Source of the DNA: Reyranella sp.
GTDB taxonomy: Bacteria; Pseudomonadota; Alphaproteobacteria; Reyranellales; Reyranellaceae
NCBI RefSeq assembly: GCF_030651995.1
Contig: NZ_JAUSBN010000047.1
Coordinates: forward strand, 1-64,000
Direction: 5' to 3'
Length of the DNA stretch: 64,000 nucleotides
In this document: in pieces, positions 40,755 to 50,147 of the stretch
How positions within the stretch are numbered: the first letter of the stretch is position 1
Layout: each line of letters opens with the position of its first letter
Made by a program: the position numbers and the translations under genes
Notes under the pieces: generated by a model
Seen by the model: only the letters and a program-made list of their open reading frames with translations
Databases searched by the model: none
Told to the model about the DNA's origin: nothing

Positions 40755-40843
40755 GCACAGGCCTTTAATCTCTGCATTTTGGAAGTAGCATAACCGCCTG
40801 TGGGACTTGGCGAATCATTCCTGCAGACCTGACCTGCACTTCT

Positions 40844-41737
40844 TCATGACTGAGCGAGCTCGGCCTTCAGCGCGCCGCCGAGCGCGCGGAAGGTTTCGGC
40901 GCGTGCCGAGGAGCGCCGCCAGACGAGACCGATGCGGCGATTGGGGACGGCGCCGGCCAGCGGCCGCACCGTCACGTCCAGCCCGCGCAGGATGCCGGCG
41001 TCGAGCGCCATCTGCGGCATCAGGGTGACGCCCAGCCCGTTGGCCACCATCTGCGCTAGCGTGTGCAGGCTGGTGCCGTTGAAGCCGGCATTGCGCCGCG
41101 CGCCTTCCAGCTCGCAGGCCGCCAACGCGTGGTCGCGCAGGCAGTGGCCGTCCTCCAGCAGCAGCAGGTTCTCGTCGGCGAGGCTGGCCGCCGGCACGTG
41201 GCCCGCGGGATAGACGATCGAGAACCGGTCCTCGCCGAGATCCATCACCTCGAGGTCGCCCAGCGCATAGGGCAGCGCCAGCAGCACGGCGTCGAGCTCG
41301 CCCGAGTCCAGCCGCTCCAGCAGCCGCGCGGTCTGGTCCTCGCGCAGATAGAGCTGCAGCTTGGGGAAGCTCTCGCGCAGGCGCGGCATCGCGCGCGGCA
41401 GCAGGAACGGGCTGATGGTCGGGATGACGCCGAGATGCAGCCGGCCCGACAGCGGATCGCGCGCCGCCTGGCCCGCGTCCATCAGATCCTCGGCGCCCTT
41501 CAGCAGGCCGCGCGCGCGCTCGGCCACGTTCCGCCCCAGCGCCGTCGGCACCACCGAGCGCTTGGTCCGCTCCAGCAAGGGCGCCCCCAGAAGCTCTTCC
41601 AGTTCCTGGATGCTGGCGCTCAGGGTCGACTGGCTGACGTTGCAGGCCGCCGCCGCCTGCCCGAAGTGGCAGCGATCGACCACCGCCACGAGGTAGCGGA
41701 GCTGTCGCAGTGTCGGGATGGGTTTCATCAAGGGCAT
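40844..41737 (-). CDS. oxyR: hydrogen peroxide-responsive regulator OxyR
   Basis: A 297-residue LysR-family regulator. N-terminal helix-turn-helix: LRQLRYLVAVVDRCHFGQAAAACNVSQSTLSASIQELEELLG. The redox cysteines fall at C199 and C208 (DGHCLRDHALAAC), exactly the numbers of E. coli OxyR, so peroxide sensing by disulfide formation is well supported. It is divergent from ahpC-ahpF, its usual target, with a dyad at 41739-41757 between them. An intrinsic terminator follows at 40719-40754. Confidence 0.96.
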   Translation of the reverse strand: MPLMKPIPTLRQLRYLVAVVDRCHFGQAAAACNVSQSTLSASIQELEELLGAPLLERTKRSVVPTALGRNVAERARGLLKGAEDLMDAGQAARDPLSGRLHLGVIPTISPFLLPRAMPRLRESFPKLQLYLREDQTARLLERLDSGELDAVLLALPYALGDLEVMDLGEDRFSIVYPAGHVPAASLADENLLLLEDGHCLRDHALAACELEGARRNAGFNGTSLHTLAQMVANGLGVTLMPQMALDAGILRGLDVTVRPLAGAVPNRRIGLVWRRSSARAETFRALGGALKAELAQS

Positions 41738-41738
41738 G

Positions 41739-41757
41739 TAATCGCTTCTAGCGATTA
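41739..41757. promoter_or_regulatory. LysR/OxyR-type operator between oxyR and ahpC
   Basis: TAATCGC and GCGATTA arms around TTCTA form a 19-base dyad that contains the T-N11-A pattern of LysR regulators. It begins 2 bases upstream of the oxyR start and about 84 bases upstream of ahpC, suiting autoregulation and ahpC activation. Confidence 0.65.
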
Positions 41758-41840
41758 TTCAATTCGGTATTTTGCGTTTCAACCGATCTTAGAATGCCCC
41801 TAAGTAACGGTTGCCAAGAGTTAACCAAGGAGTTTCAAGC

Positions 41841-42410
41841 GTGTCCCTCATCAACACCGAGATCAAGCCGTTCAAGGCCACCGCCTTCCAGAAGGGCAAG
41901 TTCATCGACGTCACGGATGCCGACCTGAAGGGCAAGGGAAAGTGGTCGGTCGTGTTCTTCTACCCGGCCGACTTCACCTTCGTGTGCCCGACCGAGCTCG
42001 AGGATCTGGCGACGAACTACGCCGAGTTCAAGAAGCTGGGCGTCGAGATCTACAGCGTCTCGACCGACACGCACTTCAGCCACAAGGCGTGGCACGACAC
42101 GTCGGAAGCCATCAAGAAGATCGAGTACGTCATGGTCGGTGACCCGACCGGCACGATCACCCGCAACTTCGGCGTGATGATCGAGGAAGCGGGCCTGGCC
42201 GACCGCGGCACCTTCGTGGTCGACCCGGACGGCAAGATCCAGATCGTCGAGATCACCGCCGGCGGCATCGGCCGCGACGCCTCGGAGCTGCTGCGCAAGG
42301 TCAAGGCGGCCCAGTACGTCGCCTCGCATCCGGGCGAAGTCTGCCCGGCCGCCTGGAAGGAAGGCGAGAAGACCCTCGCCCCCAGCCTCGACCTGGTCGG
42401 CAAGATCTAA
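41841..42410 (+). CDS. ahpC: alkyl hydroperoxide reductase AhpC (peroxiredoxin), GTG start
   Basis: A 189-residue typical 2-Cys peroxiredoxin that reduces peroxides and is itself reduced by AhpF. Peroxidatic C49 in [15 protein letters not shown] and resolving C168 in [11 protein letters not shown]. The start is a GTG at 41841 after AAGGAG 8 bases upstream; an in-frame ATG at 41811 is in the promoter/leader. The ahpF gene follows after 70 bases. Control by the divergent OxyR is likely. Confidence 0.95.
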   Translation: MSLINTEIKPFKATAFQKGKFIDVTDADLKGKGKWSVVFFYPADFTFVCPTELEDLATNYAEFKKLGVEIYSVSTDTHFSHKAWHDTSEAIKKIEYVMVGDPTGTITRNFGVMIEEAGLADRGTFVVDPDGKIQIVEITAGGIGRDASELLRKVKAAQYVASHPGEVCPAAWKEGEKTLAPSLDLVGKI

Positions 42411-42418
42411 CCAAGGGC

Positions 42419-42444
42419 GGAGGGGCCTCATCGGGGGTCCCTCC
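42419..42444 (+). other. stem-loop between ahpC and ahpF
   Basis: GGAGGGGCC (42419-42427) pairs with GGTCCCTCC (42436-42444) with one G-U pair and an 8-base loop. There is no T-run, so it is more likely a 3' stabiliser for the ahpC message or a partial attenuator that keeps AhpF below AhpC. Confidence 0.5.
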
Positions 42445-42480
42445 ACTCCGCTTCGCTACATTTCAGTAGGAGTACCTTCC

Positions 42481-44082
42481 ATGTTGGACGCCAACCTCAA
42501 GACGCAGTTGAAGGGCTATCTCGAGCGCCTGACCTTGCCGGTCGAGCTGGTGGCGTCGCTCGACGGCAGCCCCAAGTCGGCCGAGCTGAAGGAGCTGCTG
42601 CAGGAGATCGCGAGCCTCTCGGACAAGGTGACCTTCGCCGAGGCCGACGAGGACAGGCGCAAGCCCTCCTTCGCCATCGTGCGGCCCGGCACCGACATCT
42701 CGGTCCGCTTCGCCGGCATCCCGATGGGCCATGAATTCACCTCGCTGGTGCTGGCGCTGCTGCAGGTCGGCGGCCACCCGAGCAAGGAAGCGCAGGACAC
42801 GATCGAGCGCGTGAAGAACCTCGACGGCGACTACACGTTCGAGACCTATTTCTCGCTCTCGTGCCAGAACTGCCCCGACGTGGTGCAGGCGCTGAACCTG
42901 ATGAGCGTGCTGAACCCGCGCATCCGCCACACCGCGATCGACGGCGCCCTGTTCCAGGACGAGGTCGAGAAGCGCGGCGTGATGGCCGTGCCCTCGATCT
43001 TCCTGAACAGCCTGCCGTTCGGCCAGGGCCGCATGAGCCTGGAGCAGATCCTGGCCAGGCTCGACACCGGTGGAGCGGAACGCGCCGCCGAGGAGATCGC
43101 CGCGAAGAAGCCCTACGACGTGCTGGTGGTCGGCGGCGGCCCCGCCGGTGCCGCTGCAGCCATCTACGCGGCGCGCAAGGGCATCCGCACCGGCATCGCC
43201 GCCGAGCGCTTCGGCGGCCAGGTGCTGGACACGATGGGCATCGAGAACTTCATCTCGGTCTCCCACACCGAGGGCCCGAAGATGGCCGCGGAGCTGGCCG
43301 CGCACGTGAAGGACTACGAGGTCGACGTGATGGACCTGCAGACCGCCACCAAGCTGGTGCCGGCGACGCAGCCGGGCGGCCTGGCCACGGTCGAGCTGCA
43401 GAACGGCGCGACCCTGAAGGCCAAGACCATCGTGCTCTCGCCCGGCGCGCGCTGGCGGCAGATGAACGTCCCCGGCGAGGCCGAGTATCGCAACAAGGGC
43501 GTGGCCTACTGCCCGCACTGCGACGGCCCGCTGTTCAAGGGCAAGCGGGTGGCGGTGATCGGCGGCGGCAATTCCGGCGTCGAGGCGGCGATCGACCTCG
43601 CGGGCCTGGTGAGCCACGTCACGCTGATCGAGTTCGACAGCCAGCTGCGGGCCGACGCGGTGCTGCAGGCCAAGCTCAAGTCGCTGCCCAACGCCACGGT
43701 GATCGTCTCGGCGCAGTCGACCGAGGTGCACGGCGACGGCGCCCGGGTGACCGGCCTCGCCTACAAGGACCGCACCACCGGCGAGCAAAAGACGATCGAG
43801 CTCGAGGGCATCTTCGTGCAAATCGGCCTGGTGCCCAACACCGAGTGGCTGAAGGGCGCGATCGAGCTCAGCCCGCGCGGCGAGATCGAGATCGACGCCC
43901 GCGGCCAGACCTCGATCCCCGGCATCTTCGCCGCCGGCGACGCGACGACCGTGCCCTACAAGCAGATCGTCATCGCCATGGGTGAGGGCGCCAAGGCCGC
44001 GCTGTCGGCCTTCGACCACCTGATCCGCAGTGCGCCGGTCGAGGTGCAAGAGCCGGCCTCAGAAGGCCGGGAGGCGGCTTAG
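42481..44082 (+). CDS. ahpF: alkyl hydroperoxide reductase subunit F
   Basis: A 533-residue FAD/NADH disulfide reductase that recycles AhpC. The N-terminal double thioredoxin domain has the C-x-x-C in [15 protein letters not shown]; the FAD domain begins [24 protein letters not shown]; the catalytic pair is CPHCDGP; the NADH loop is [18 protein letters not shown]; and the end is [35 protein letters not shown] short C-terminal tail after the fold ([14 protein letters not shown]) is extra. Forms one operon with ahpC. Confidence 0.96.
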   Translation: MLDANLKTQLKGYLERLTLPVELVASLDGSPKSAELKELLQEIASLSDKVTFAEADEDRRKPSFAIVRPGTDISVRFAGIPMGHEFTSLVLALLQVGGHPSKEAQDTIERVKNLDGDYTFETYFSLSCQNCPDVVQALNLMSVLNPRIRHTAIDGALFQDEVEKRGVMAVPSIFLNSLPFGQGRMSLEQILARLDTGGAERAAEEIAAKKPYDVLVVGGGPAGAAAAIYAARKGIRTGIAAERFGGQVLDTMGIENFISVSHTEGPKMAAELAAHVKDYEVDVMDLQTATKLVPATQPGGLATVELQNGATLKAKTIVLSPGARWRQMNVPGEAEYRNKGVAYCPHCDGPLFKGKRVAVIGGGNSGVEAAIDLAGLVSHVTLIEFDSQLRADAVLQAKLKSLPNATVIVSAQSTEVHGDGARVTGLAYKDRTTGEQKTIELEGIFVQIGLVPNTEWLKGAIELSPRGEIEIDARGQTSIPGIFAAGDATTVPYKQIVIAMGEGAKAALSAFDHLIRSAPVEVQEPASEGREAA

Positions 44083-44124
44083 GATCTTTCCGGGCGAGAT
44101 CGAATCGCCCGGGTCCGAGCACAG

Positions 44125-44235
44125 ACCTCATCCTGAGGAGCGGTCCGCAGGACCGCGTCTCGAAGGATGGGAACGAGCACCGCGTGTGTTGCCCATCCTT
44201 CGAGACGGCCACTCCGTGGCCTCCTCAGGATGAGG
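44125..44235. repeat. long inverted repeat, family D, copy 2
   Basis: Arms ACCTCATCCTGAGGAGCGG and its complement near 44216-44235, with an inner CGTCTCGAAGGATGGG/CCCATCCTTCGAGACG pair. Same design as 35890-36007. It lies in the 311-base gap 44083-44393 between ahpF and a converging gene. The remainder of the gap holds a TGCGACTGAGTCGCA dyad and the family E tandem at 44332; I see no gene. Confidence 0.85.
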
Positions 44236-44331
44236 GGGGTAGGTCGCTCCACTTCGCTTCGCTGTGGTCGGAACGACGGAAATAGACAAACTGCGACTGA
44301 GTCGCACGCAGGGGTGCGACATTCCCTGCAG

Positions 44332-44361
44332 TTGTTTCGTTTATTTCGGTTATTTCGTTTA
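44332..44361 (+). repeat. three-unit 9-base tandem, copy 2 (family E)
   Basis: Same as 12112-12141 except for one base (second unit TTTCGGTTA instead of TTTCGGTTG), same orientation. AT-rich in a GC-rich region. Frames through it encode Asn/Arg/Lys repeats on the minus strand, but no gene. Confidence 0.75.
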
Positions 44362-44393
44362 CGCGCCCTTGCCGACACCCGCCGCGCGCCGCC

Positions 44394-44792
44394 TCACCCC
44401 GGCATCTTGTCGATGAACCCGACCACCGACGCCAGCCGGCCGTCCGGCGCCAGGGTGCAGAAATCGACACCCTCGACGACCGAGGGCCCGTCGACCGGAC
44501 CCAGCGACCAGGTGAAGCGCAGATAGAGCCCCCCCGAACTGCCAGGGGGGCCGCCATGGGCGTCGACCTTCGAGGTGCGCTTGAGCACGAAGCCCGGGAA
44601 CTTCGCCTGCACGCCCGCCAGCATGGCGTCGATCCCGGCAGGCCCGTCGCTCGCCATCACCGGATCGCGGTAGATCCCCGTCTCGGTCCAGGCCGCCGCA
44701 AGGCCGGCGCGGCGGCGCGCGGGATCGGTCTCGTTCCAGGTGGCGACGTAGGCCTCGACGACGGCGTCCGGCGTGGCGGTGGGATGGGACAT
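44394..44792 (-). CDS. SnoaL/NTF2-like protein
   Basis: A 132-residue NTF2-fold protein: DAVVEAYVATWNETDPARRRAGLAAAWTETGIYRDPVM, GIDAMLAGVQAKFPGF, LRFTWSLGP and FIDKMPG at the end. Members are cone-shaped small-molecule binding proteins or enzymes such as polyketide cyclases; activity here is open. The ATG at 44790-44792 has GGAGG 7 bases upstream, so the longer frame to 44897 is not used. It is about 100 bases downstream of hsdR. Confidence 0.82.
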   Translation of the reverse strand: MSHPTATPDAVVEAYVATWNETDPARRRAGLAAAWTETGIYRDPVMASDGPAGIDAMLAGVQAKFPGFVLKRTSKVDAHGGPPGSSGGLYLRFTWSLGPVDGPSVVEGVDFCTLAPDGRLASVVGFIDKMPG

Positions 44793-44893
44793 GGCTTCCT
44801 CCTGCGGATGGTTGATCCACGCGGGAGATAGACCAGCCCAGGCGAGGCGGCGATTGTCTGGGAGGTAATGAGGGCGCGGCTTCCTCTCAGTAC

Positions 44894-47881
44894 TCAATAG
44901 TACTGACGGATATAGCCGTAGGCCTTGTCGAAAAGATCCTGATCGGTGTGGAGTTGGAATCGGCGGAGCGACCTGCGCAATGCCTGCTTCACTTCTCGCT
45001 CGCCTTGGGAACTATCCTGCCAGCCGTCGAAGCGAACCTGCTTCACGATTCCATCGATATCGGCGACGATGCGCTCGACGATGACATGAGTGTGTGTGCT
45101 CTTCGTTTCGTTGAAGAGTTCCGTCAGAGCGCTGATGGCTTGGTTCTGCTCTTCCGCCGGATCAACCTGTTGCTCAGCCTCCAGAGTATCCTTGGCAACT
45201 TCCAGAATTGCCTTCAGAAACTCCAGGCTGTTGAGCAATCCCTGCTCGTGCTTCTCCCTGATCTTCTCCAGGCGCTCACCTAGTTCCTTGAACTTAGGAA
45301 CTTCGGCATGCTTGCGAAGCCGAGCAATGAGCTTGATCTCGACTTCGCGGGCCTTCTTGCCAGGATTCGCATCGGTGAGGATGGCATCGAGTACATCGGC
45401 ATCGAGGACCAGGGCCTCGATATCGTCGCGCACGGCTTCGACGTGGACGTTCTCGTTGATCAGTTCAATGGTCTTGGCGCCGAGACGATGCCAGAGCAGC
45501 TTGCCGTTGCCGCTGACCGGCTTCACCGATTCGTACACCTGCGTCAGCCATTTGTAGTCGGTCGCGTAAGCCGCCAGCCCGGGATCGGGCGACAGGGCCT
45601 CCCAGACGGTGCCGATCACGCCGTATTCGGCGGCGAACCTGTCGCGGGCCGCATTGTCGGGCAGGCATTGCTGGGCGGCCAGCAGCCCTTCATAGCCGCC
45701 GACGCTGCGATCCACGCCGGGAAAGAATGCCAGGCACTTCTGCATCTGCACGGGCAGCGCCTGGCGCAACTGGTCGATGTTGCTCACCACCTGCTGTACG
45801 GCCTTCTCGTCGAAATCGAGCGCCTGCGCCACGTCGTCGAAGATGCCGATGTAATCCACGATAAGGCCGTGCGTCTTGCTCTGGCCATAGGTGCGGTTCA
45901 CGCGGCAGATCGCCTGGAGGAGGTTGTGATCCTTCATCGGCTTATCGAGATACATCGCCTGCAGGATCGGCGCGTCGAAGCCGGTCAGCAGCTTGCTGGT
46001 GACGATCACGAATTTCAGCGGGTCTGCCGGATCGCGAAAACGGTCGAGTAGCTTCTCCTCGGCGTCCTTGTCGCGGAGATGGACGCTCCAGGCCGGCGGG
46101 TCCTTCGGGCCGGCGCTCATGACGATGGCGCTGGCCTCGGGTCCGATGATTTCGTCCATCACCGCCTTGTAGAGCACGCAGCATTCGCGGTCGAAGACCA
46201 CCACCTGCGCCTTGAAGCCGTTGGGCTCCACCTTGGTCTGGAAGTGCTGGACGATATGCTGGACCACCGCCCGCACGCGGTCCGGGTTCTTGACCAGCAC
46301 GGCCATCTTGGCGGCGCGTTTGGCAAGATCGTCGCGATCCTGCTCGCTGAGAGCGCCGGTGATCTGCTTGTAGGCCTCGTCGATGGCCGCCTGGTCGATC
46401 TTCAACTTCACCGTCGGCGCTTCGAAATGCAGCGGCAGCGTTGCCTTGTCGCGAATGCTGTCCTGGAAGGAGTAGCGGCTCATGTAGCCGGCGCTGTCCT
46501 CGTCGGCACCGAAGGCCCAGAAGGTGTTGCGGTCGGCCCGGTTGATCGGCGTCCCGGTCAGGCCGAAGAGGAAGGCATTGGGCAAAGCCTCGCGCATCTT
46601 GCGGCCGAGGTCGCCCTCCTGGGTGCGATGCGCCTCGTCGACCATGACGATGATGTTCTTGCGGTCGTTGAGCACGCCGCCGGCTTCGCCGAACTTGTGA
46701 ATGGTGGTGATCAGCACCTTGCGCACGTCCTGGCCGAGAAGCGTCTGCAACTCCCTGCGCTCGCTCACCCCCACCATGTTGGGCACGTCGGCGGCGTTGA
46801 AGGTGGCGGTGATCTGGGTGTCGAGGTCGATGCGGTCGACCACGATGATGACCGTGGGATTGCCGAGCCGCGGATGCAGTCGCAGCTTCTGGGCGGCGAA
46901 AACCATCAGCAGGCTCTTGCCGCTGCCCTGGAAATGCCAGATCAGGCCCTTCTTGGGGTAGCCCGCCACCACGCGGGCGACGATCTTGTTGGTCGTCTCG
47001 AACTGCTGGTAGCGGCAGATCACCTTGATGCGGCGGTGCTTGGTGTCGGTGGCGAAGAGGGTGAAGTTCTGCAGGATGTCGAGCACGACGCCGGGCCTCA
47101 TCAGGCTCTCGACGGTGGCGCGCACATGGCGCAGCTCGCCCTCGTCCTGATGATCCTCGTCGCGCCACGGCCCCCACATGTCGATGGGCATGCGGATACT
47201 GCCATAGCGCAGCGCCCGGCCTTCGGTGGCGAAGGAGAAGACGTTGGGCACGAACATGGCCGGGATTTCGGTCTCGTAGATCGCGTTGATCTGATAGGCA
47301 CCGTCGAACCACGTCACCGCGCTGCGCGTCGGCGTCTTGGCCTCGCCGATCACCAGCGGCAGGCCGTTGACCAGAAAGACCACGTCGAAGCGCTTGACGA
47401 CGCTGCCGGTCTGATAGATCCATTGATTGGTCACGGTCAGACGGTTCTTGTCCGGCTGGGTGAAATCGATCAGCCGCACTGTCACATGTTGTCCGTTCGG
47501 GCCAAACGGCATGGTCTTCTCGCCGCGCAGCCAGGCCACGAAATTCTCGTTGGCCCGCACCAGCCCGTCGCCCTGAACCGAGAGCAGGATGGCGCGCAGG
47601 GCGTAGATCACCTCGTCCGCCCGGTTCGGCTGCTCGGCGATCTCGGGGTTGAGCGCGATCAGCGCCTCCCGCAGCCACGCCTCCACCATCACTTCGCCTG
47701 CTTGGCGCGGCAGCGCCGTCGCCGCGGCATAGGTCCAGTGCGACGGCTTGAACTCTTCGCCCAACGAACCGCCCCACCCCGCCGGCGGCTCGCGCAGCTC
47801 AGAACGGCCCGCGCCCCTGCCGAGGCTGGTCGCCGTGTCGAGGATCATCTGCTCGACAGTGTTGGATTCGGTAAAGCTCAT
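44894..47881 (-). CDS. hsdR: type I restriction enzyme R subunit
   Basis: Motor/nuclease subunit, 995 residues from the ATG at 47881. N-terminal nuclease: FDVVFLVNGLPLVIGEAKTP, the PD-(E)xK motif. Helicase: Walker A HFQGSGKSLLM, VVDRIDLDTQ, DEAH box MVDEAHRTQEGDLG, FGLTGTPI, and motif VI-like QAICRVNRTYGQSK. The ATG overlaps the hsdS stop (ATGA), and an upstream TTG at 47887 is a possible alternative. HsdR needs HsdM2S to cut DNA; in this window hsdM is only a stub, so the enzyme may be inactive or depend on a methylase elsewhere. The gene itself shows no break. Confidence 0.93.
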   Translation of the reverse strand: MSFTESNTVEQMILDTATSLGRGAGRSELREPPAGWGGSLGEEFKPSHWTYAAATALPRQAGEVMVEAWLREALIALNPEIAEQPNRADEVIYALRAILLSVQGDGLVRANENFVAWLRGEKTMPFGPNGQHVTVRLIDFTQPDKNRLTVTNQWIYQTGSVVKRFDVVFLVNGLPLVIGEAKTPTRSAVTWFDGAYQINAIYETEIPAMFVPNVFSFATEGRALRYGSIRMPIDMWGPWRDEDHQDEGELRHVRATVESLMRPGVVLDILQNFTLFATDTKHRRIKVICRYQQFETTNKIVARVVAGYPKKGLIWHFQGSGKSLLMVFAAQKLRLHPRLGNPTVIIVVDRIDLDTQITATFNAADVPNMVGVSERRELQTLLGQDVRKVLITTIHKFGEAGGVLNDRKNIIVMVDEAHRTQEGDLGRKMREALPNAFLFGLTGTPINRADRNTFWAFGADEDSAGYMSRYSFQDSIRDKATLPLHFEAPTVKLKIDQAAIDEAYKQITGALSEQDRDDLAKRAAKMAVLVKNPDRVRAVVQHIVQHFQTKVEPNGFKAQVVVFDRECCVLYKAVMDEIIGPEASAIVMSAGPKDPPAWSVHLRDKDAEEKLLDRFRDPADPLKFVIVTSKLLTGFDAPILQAMYLDKPMKDHNLLQAICRVNRTYGQSKTHGLIVDYIGIFDDVAQALDFDEKAVQQVVSNIDQLRQALPVQMQKCLAFFPGVDRSVGGYEGLLAAQQCLPDNAARDRFAAEYGVIGTVWEALSPDPGLAAYATDYKWLTQVYESVKPVSGNGKLLWHRLGAKTIELINENVHVEAVRDDIEALVLDADVLDAILTDANPGKKAREVEIKLIARLRKHAEVPKFKELGERLEKIREKHEQGLLNSLEFLKAILEVAKDTLEAEQQVDPAEEQNQAISALTELFNETKSTHTHVIVERIVADIDGIVKQVRFDGWQDSSQGEREVKQALRRSLRRFQLHTDQDLFDKAYGYIRQYY

Positions 47882-49125
47882 GTCCAAACGGCAATCAGTT
47901 GGTTGAGTAGCATGCGGGAATTGGCAACCTGCCCTTCAATCCTTTGTCTCGCCTGCTCAATTCGACGGAGTTTGGCAACAATCTGTTCCTGCTCGGTGAC
48001 GGCAGGCACGGGGATGGGCATCTTCTTAAAATGGACAGCTGTCACATGAGCGATAGCAGTCTGCGACGCATGCGACGCGAAAAAGCCAGAGTATAGTAGA
48101 AACCGGAAGTAAGCTTGAGCGAACTCTGGAACCAACGATGTGCTGCATCGAAACCGCAGGAGCGTCTTCTGAAAACAGCATCCGGCGATCTCGCCGCGAA
48201 AAATAGCGCTCCTGCCGAGATACTCCCTCGTTTGTCCTTCATTCAGCAATATGTCGCCTGGCTGAAGTTGAAACTTTGCCAGCTCATTCTCTGGGAAGTG
48301 CATCTGAAGAACGTCGGTCGTATCAATCCAGCTGTCGCGGACGTTTTGGACTCTCAAATAAGGTCGCATATTTGAGCCGGTGTCATACTTCGGGTGTTTC
48401 TGCTGTCCAAGCTGCACGTCGCCTTCATCTTCGACCCGACTCAGCCTCCAATCTGATCTGACTCGACCGAACTGAGACTTTTGAGCCCCCTCGCCCTGAA
48501 ACTTGAAGAGTGAATCCAAGAAACGCCGGAAGAAAATGGAAAATGCCTCAGATGTCTCGACTTGCCGTGCTATTGCTTCATCCGCCGTCCAGAGGATTTG
48601 TGCGATGTGCCGCTGCTGGTCGAGCGGCGGGAGAACGAATGTCTCAAGCTTGAGCGTTGTCCAGTTGATGGTAGGCGAGAGCGAGCCGACGGAAATCTCG
48701 ACCGCGCGATTCATGAAGAGGTCGCCCATCATTAGGAACGGTAGGAACTCCGGCAGCACCTTGTCGGGCTTCGCTCGCACGACCATGGCGTGAGCGGAGC
48801 AGATGCCGTCGAACTCCGCCACCGCCAGTTTTCGCTGGTAGGCGCGGCGGCGGCCAAAGATGATGTCACCCTTTCGGAAGCGCAGCTTGGTGCCGGTAAC
48901 ATCGCTGCCCTTGCCCCAGCGCCGGATGTGGAGGCATTGCGAGTCCAGATGCTCCAAACCGACATAGATCTCGCGCTGCGCGTCCTTGGGCTCCGCACGA
49001 TCACCAATGCTCTCGGCGAAATCGCCGAAAGCCATGCGGAGCCATCCGGTGCGATCAAACAGCGGCAGCCCGGCCCACTGAGGATTGGTTACGACAGACG
49101 ATACGGGCGCTGGATTAGCCGTCAT
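47878..49125 (-). CDS. hsdS: type I restriction enzyme S (specificity) subunit
   Basis: Target-recognition subunit, 415 residues, with two recognition domains and two helical spacers. First spacer LETFVLPPLDQQRHIAQILWTADEAIARQ and the second IPVPAVTEQEQIVAKLRRIEQARQRIEG are the usual conserved ends of each half. Recognition domains run about 25-170 and 215-370, and the second has lower GC than the surroundings, as is normal for exchanged S-domains. Stop overlaps hsdR start; start overlaps the AbiEii stop by 4 bases. The recognised DNA sequence cannot be predicted here. Confidence 0.92.
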   Translation of the reverse strand: MTANPAPVSSVVTNPQWAGLPLFDRTGWLRMAFGDFAESIGDRAEPKDAQREIYVGLEHLDSQCLHIRRWGKGSDVTGTKLRFRKGDIIFGRRRAYQRKLAVAEFDGICSAHAMVVRAKPDKVLPEFLPFLMMGDLFMNRAVEISVGSLSPTINWTTLKLETFVLPPLDQQRHIAQILWTADEAIARQVETSEAFSIFFRRFLDSLFKFQGEGAQKSQFGRVRSDWRLSRVEDEGDVQLGQQKHPKYDTGSNMRPYLRVQNVRDSWIDTTDVLQMHFPENELAKFQLQPGDILLNEGQTREYLGRSAIFRGEIAGCCFQKTLLRFRCSTSLVPEFAQAYFRFLLYSGFFASHASQTAIAHVTAVHFKKMPIPVPAVTEQEQIVAKLRRIEQARQRIEGQVANSRMLLNQLIAVWT

Positions 49126-50147
49126 ACCGTACCGTTGAAGGTTTTCTCGAATGCCGTCACCGCGGTCATCATATCCTCGAAGGTTGGTGTATCGCCGAAG
49201 AACATCGGCCCGAGCATTTGGCGATAGTCTTCACGCCAGTCGGCAAGCTGGTCCGCCGGTGGAGAGAGGCGAAAAGTGCCGGGCCTGTGAGTGTCGTAGT
49301 CGACCCAAGTATAACGGAAGAAGAGTTCGCGATGCTCGGCGACGCGCTGGAAGAGAGCGGTGTCAGCGAGGGCGCGGTCGCCGACACCAGCCCGCAGAAG
49401 ACACCAGAGGTCGTAGTAGTGGCGGGCCATTCGGAGCTTTCGCGGCTTGTCAGCAGGACGAAAAGTCTCCTCGTGGAGCAGGCAGGCTTTTTCCCAGAAG
49501 GTTCGCTCGGCGGCAAGGACGCGAACATTGAAGGCGGCATCGCGATCGAGCGCGGGAAACTGCTCGATGACGTAGGGCTGGATCGATTTTCCCTCGCCCG
49601 GCCAGTCGTCGGAGCGAGCGCCGAGTTCGATCTTCACGACGGGGCGCACGTAGCCAGCGGTACCAGCGGCGAAGACGGACGGATAGTGGAACAGCAGGCA
49701 CTGGCCGTCGGGCATTTCGGAATCGACTTCCAGTGTCCAGCCGGGGCCGCCGAGGGCCTCGGTGATACGGGCGGCCAGTGCCGGCTGCAGCCTACCCTGC
49801 ACCCACGCTCGGCAGGCATCCATGAGCTTTTCCAGCCGCGCCTTGCGCTGGTTGCTGCTCGGCGCCCTGTCCGGTGCGGCGTCACCGGCAAAGCTCAACA
49901 CATCTTTGTCGACGACAAGGTCGATGTCCTCGGAAAAGCGTTGGATGAATTTCCATGCCTTGGAGAGCGAAGTGCCGCCCTTGAAGGTCAGGTGGTTGCC
50001 AATGTCGGGCAGGGTGAAGAGTTCGCGCAGCGTCCAGCAGACCCAAAAGTCCTTCTCCACGCTGACGGCCTGCAGTCCCATGGTCTCATCGACCTGCTGG
50101 AAGGCAAGCTGGCGTCGTGGCGCGGGAAGCGCGAGGAAGGCGTTCAC
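49122..50147 (-). CDS. AbiEii-type nucleotidyltransferase toxin
   Basis: A 341-residue nucleotidyltransferase of the AbiEii/MenT group. Motif I is TFKGGTSLSKAWKFIQRFSEDIDLVVDKD (G-G-T-S-L-S-K and the metal Asp pair D-x-D in EDIDL). The later block AERTFWEKACLLHEE is also typical. Such toxins add nucleotides to tRNA or another target and cause abortive infection. It overlaps both neighbours by 4 bases (hsdS and the AbiEi-like gene), so a toxin-antitoxin pair is built into the restriction operon between hsdM and hsdS. Confidence 0.88.
   Translation of the reverse strand: MNAFLALPAPRRQLAFQQVDETMGLQAVSVEKDFWVCWTLRELFTLPDIGNHLTFKGGTSLSKAWKFIQRFSEDIDLVVDKDVLSFAGDAAPDRAPSSNQRKARLEKLMDACRAWVQGRLQPALAARITEALGGPGWTLEVDSEMPDGQCLLFHYPSVFAAGTAGYVRPVVKIELGARSDDWPGEGKSIQPYVIEQFPALDRDAAFNVRVLAAERTFWEKACLLHEETFRPADKPRKLRMARHYYDLWCLLRAGVGDRALADTALFQRVAEHRELFFRYTWVDYDTHRPGTFRLSPPADQLADWREDYRQMLGPMFFGDTPTFEDMMTAVTAFEKTFNGTV

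Noticed and set aside
40678-40788. 36-codon plus-strand frame with a weak ribosome site
   Set aside because: It runs through the oxyR terminator stem and has no family character; the terminator explains the structure.
46079-48049. 656-codon plus-strand open frame
   Set aside because: Antisense to hsdR; no recognisable motif.
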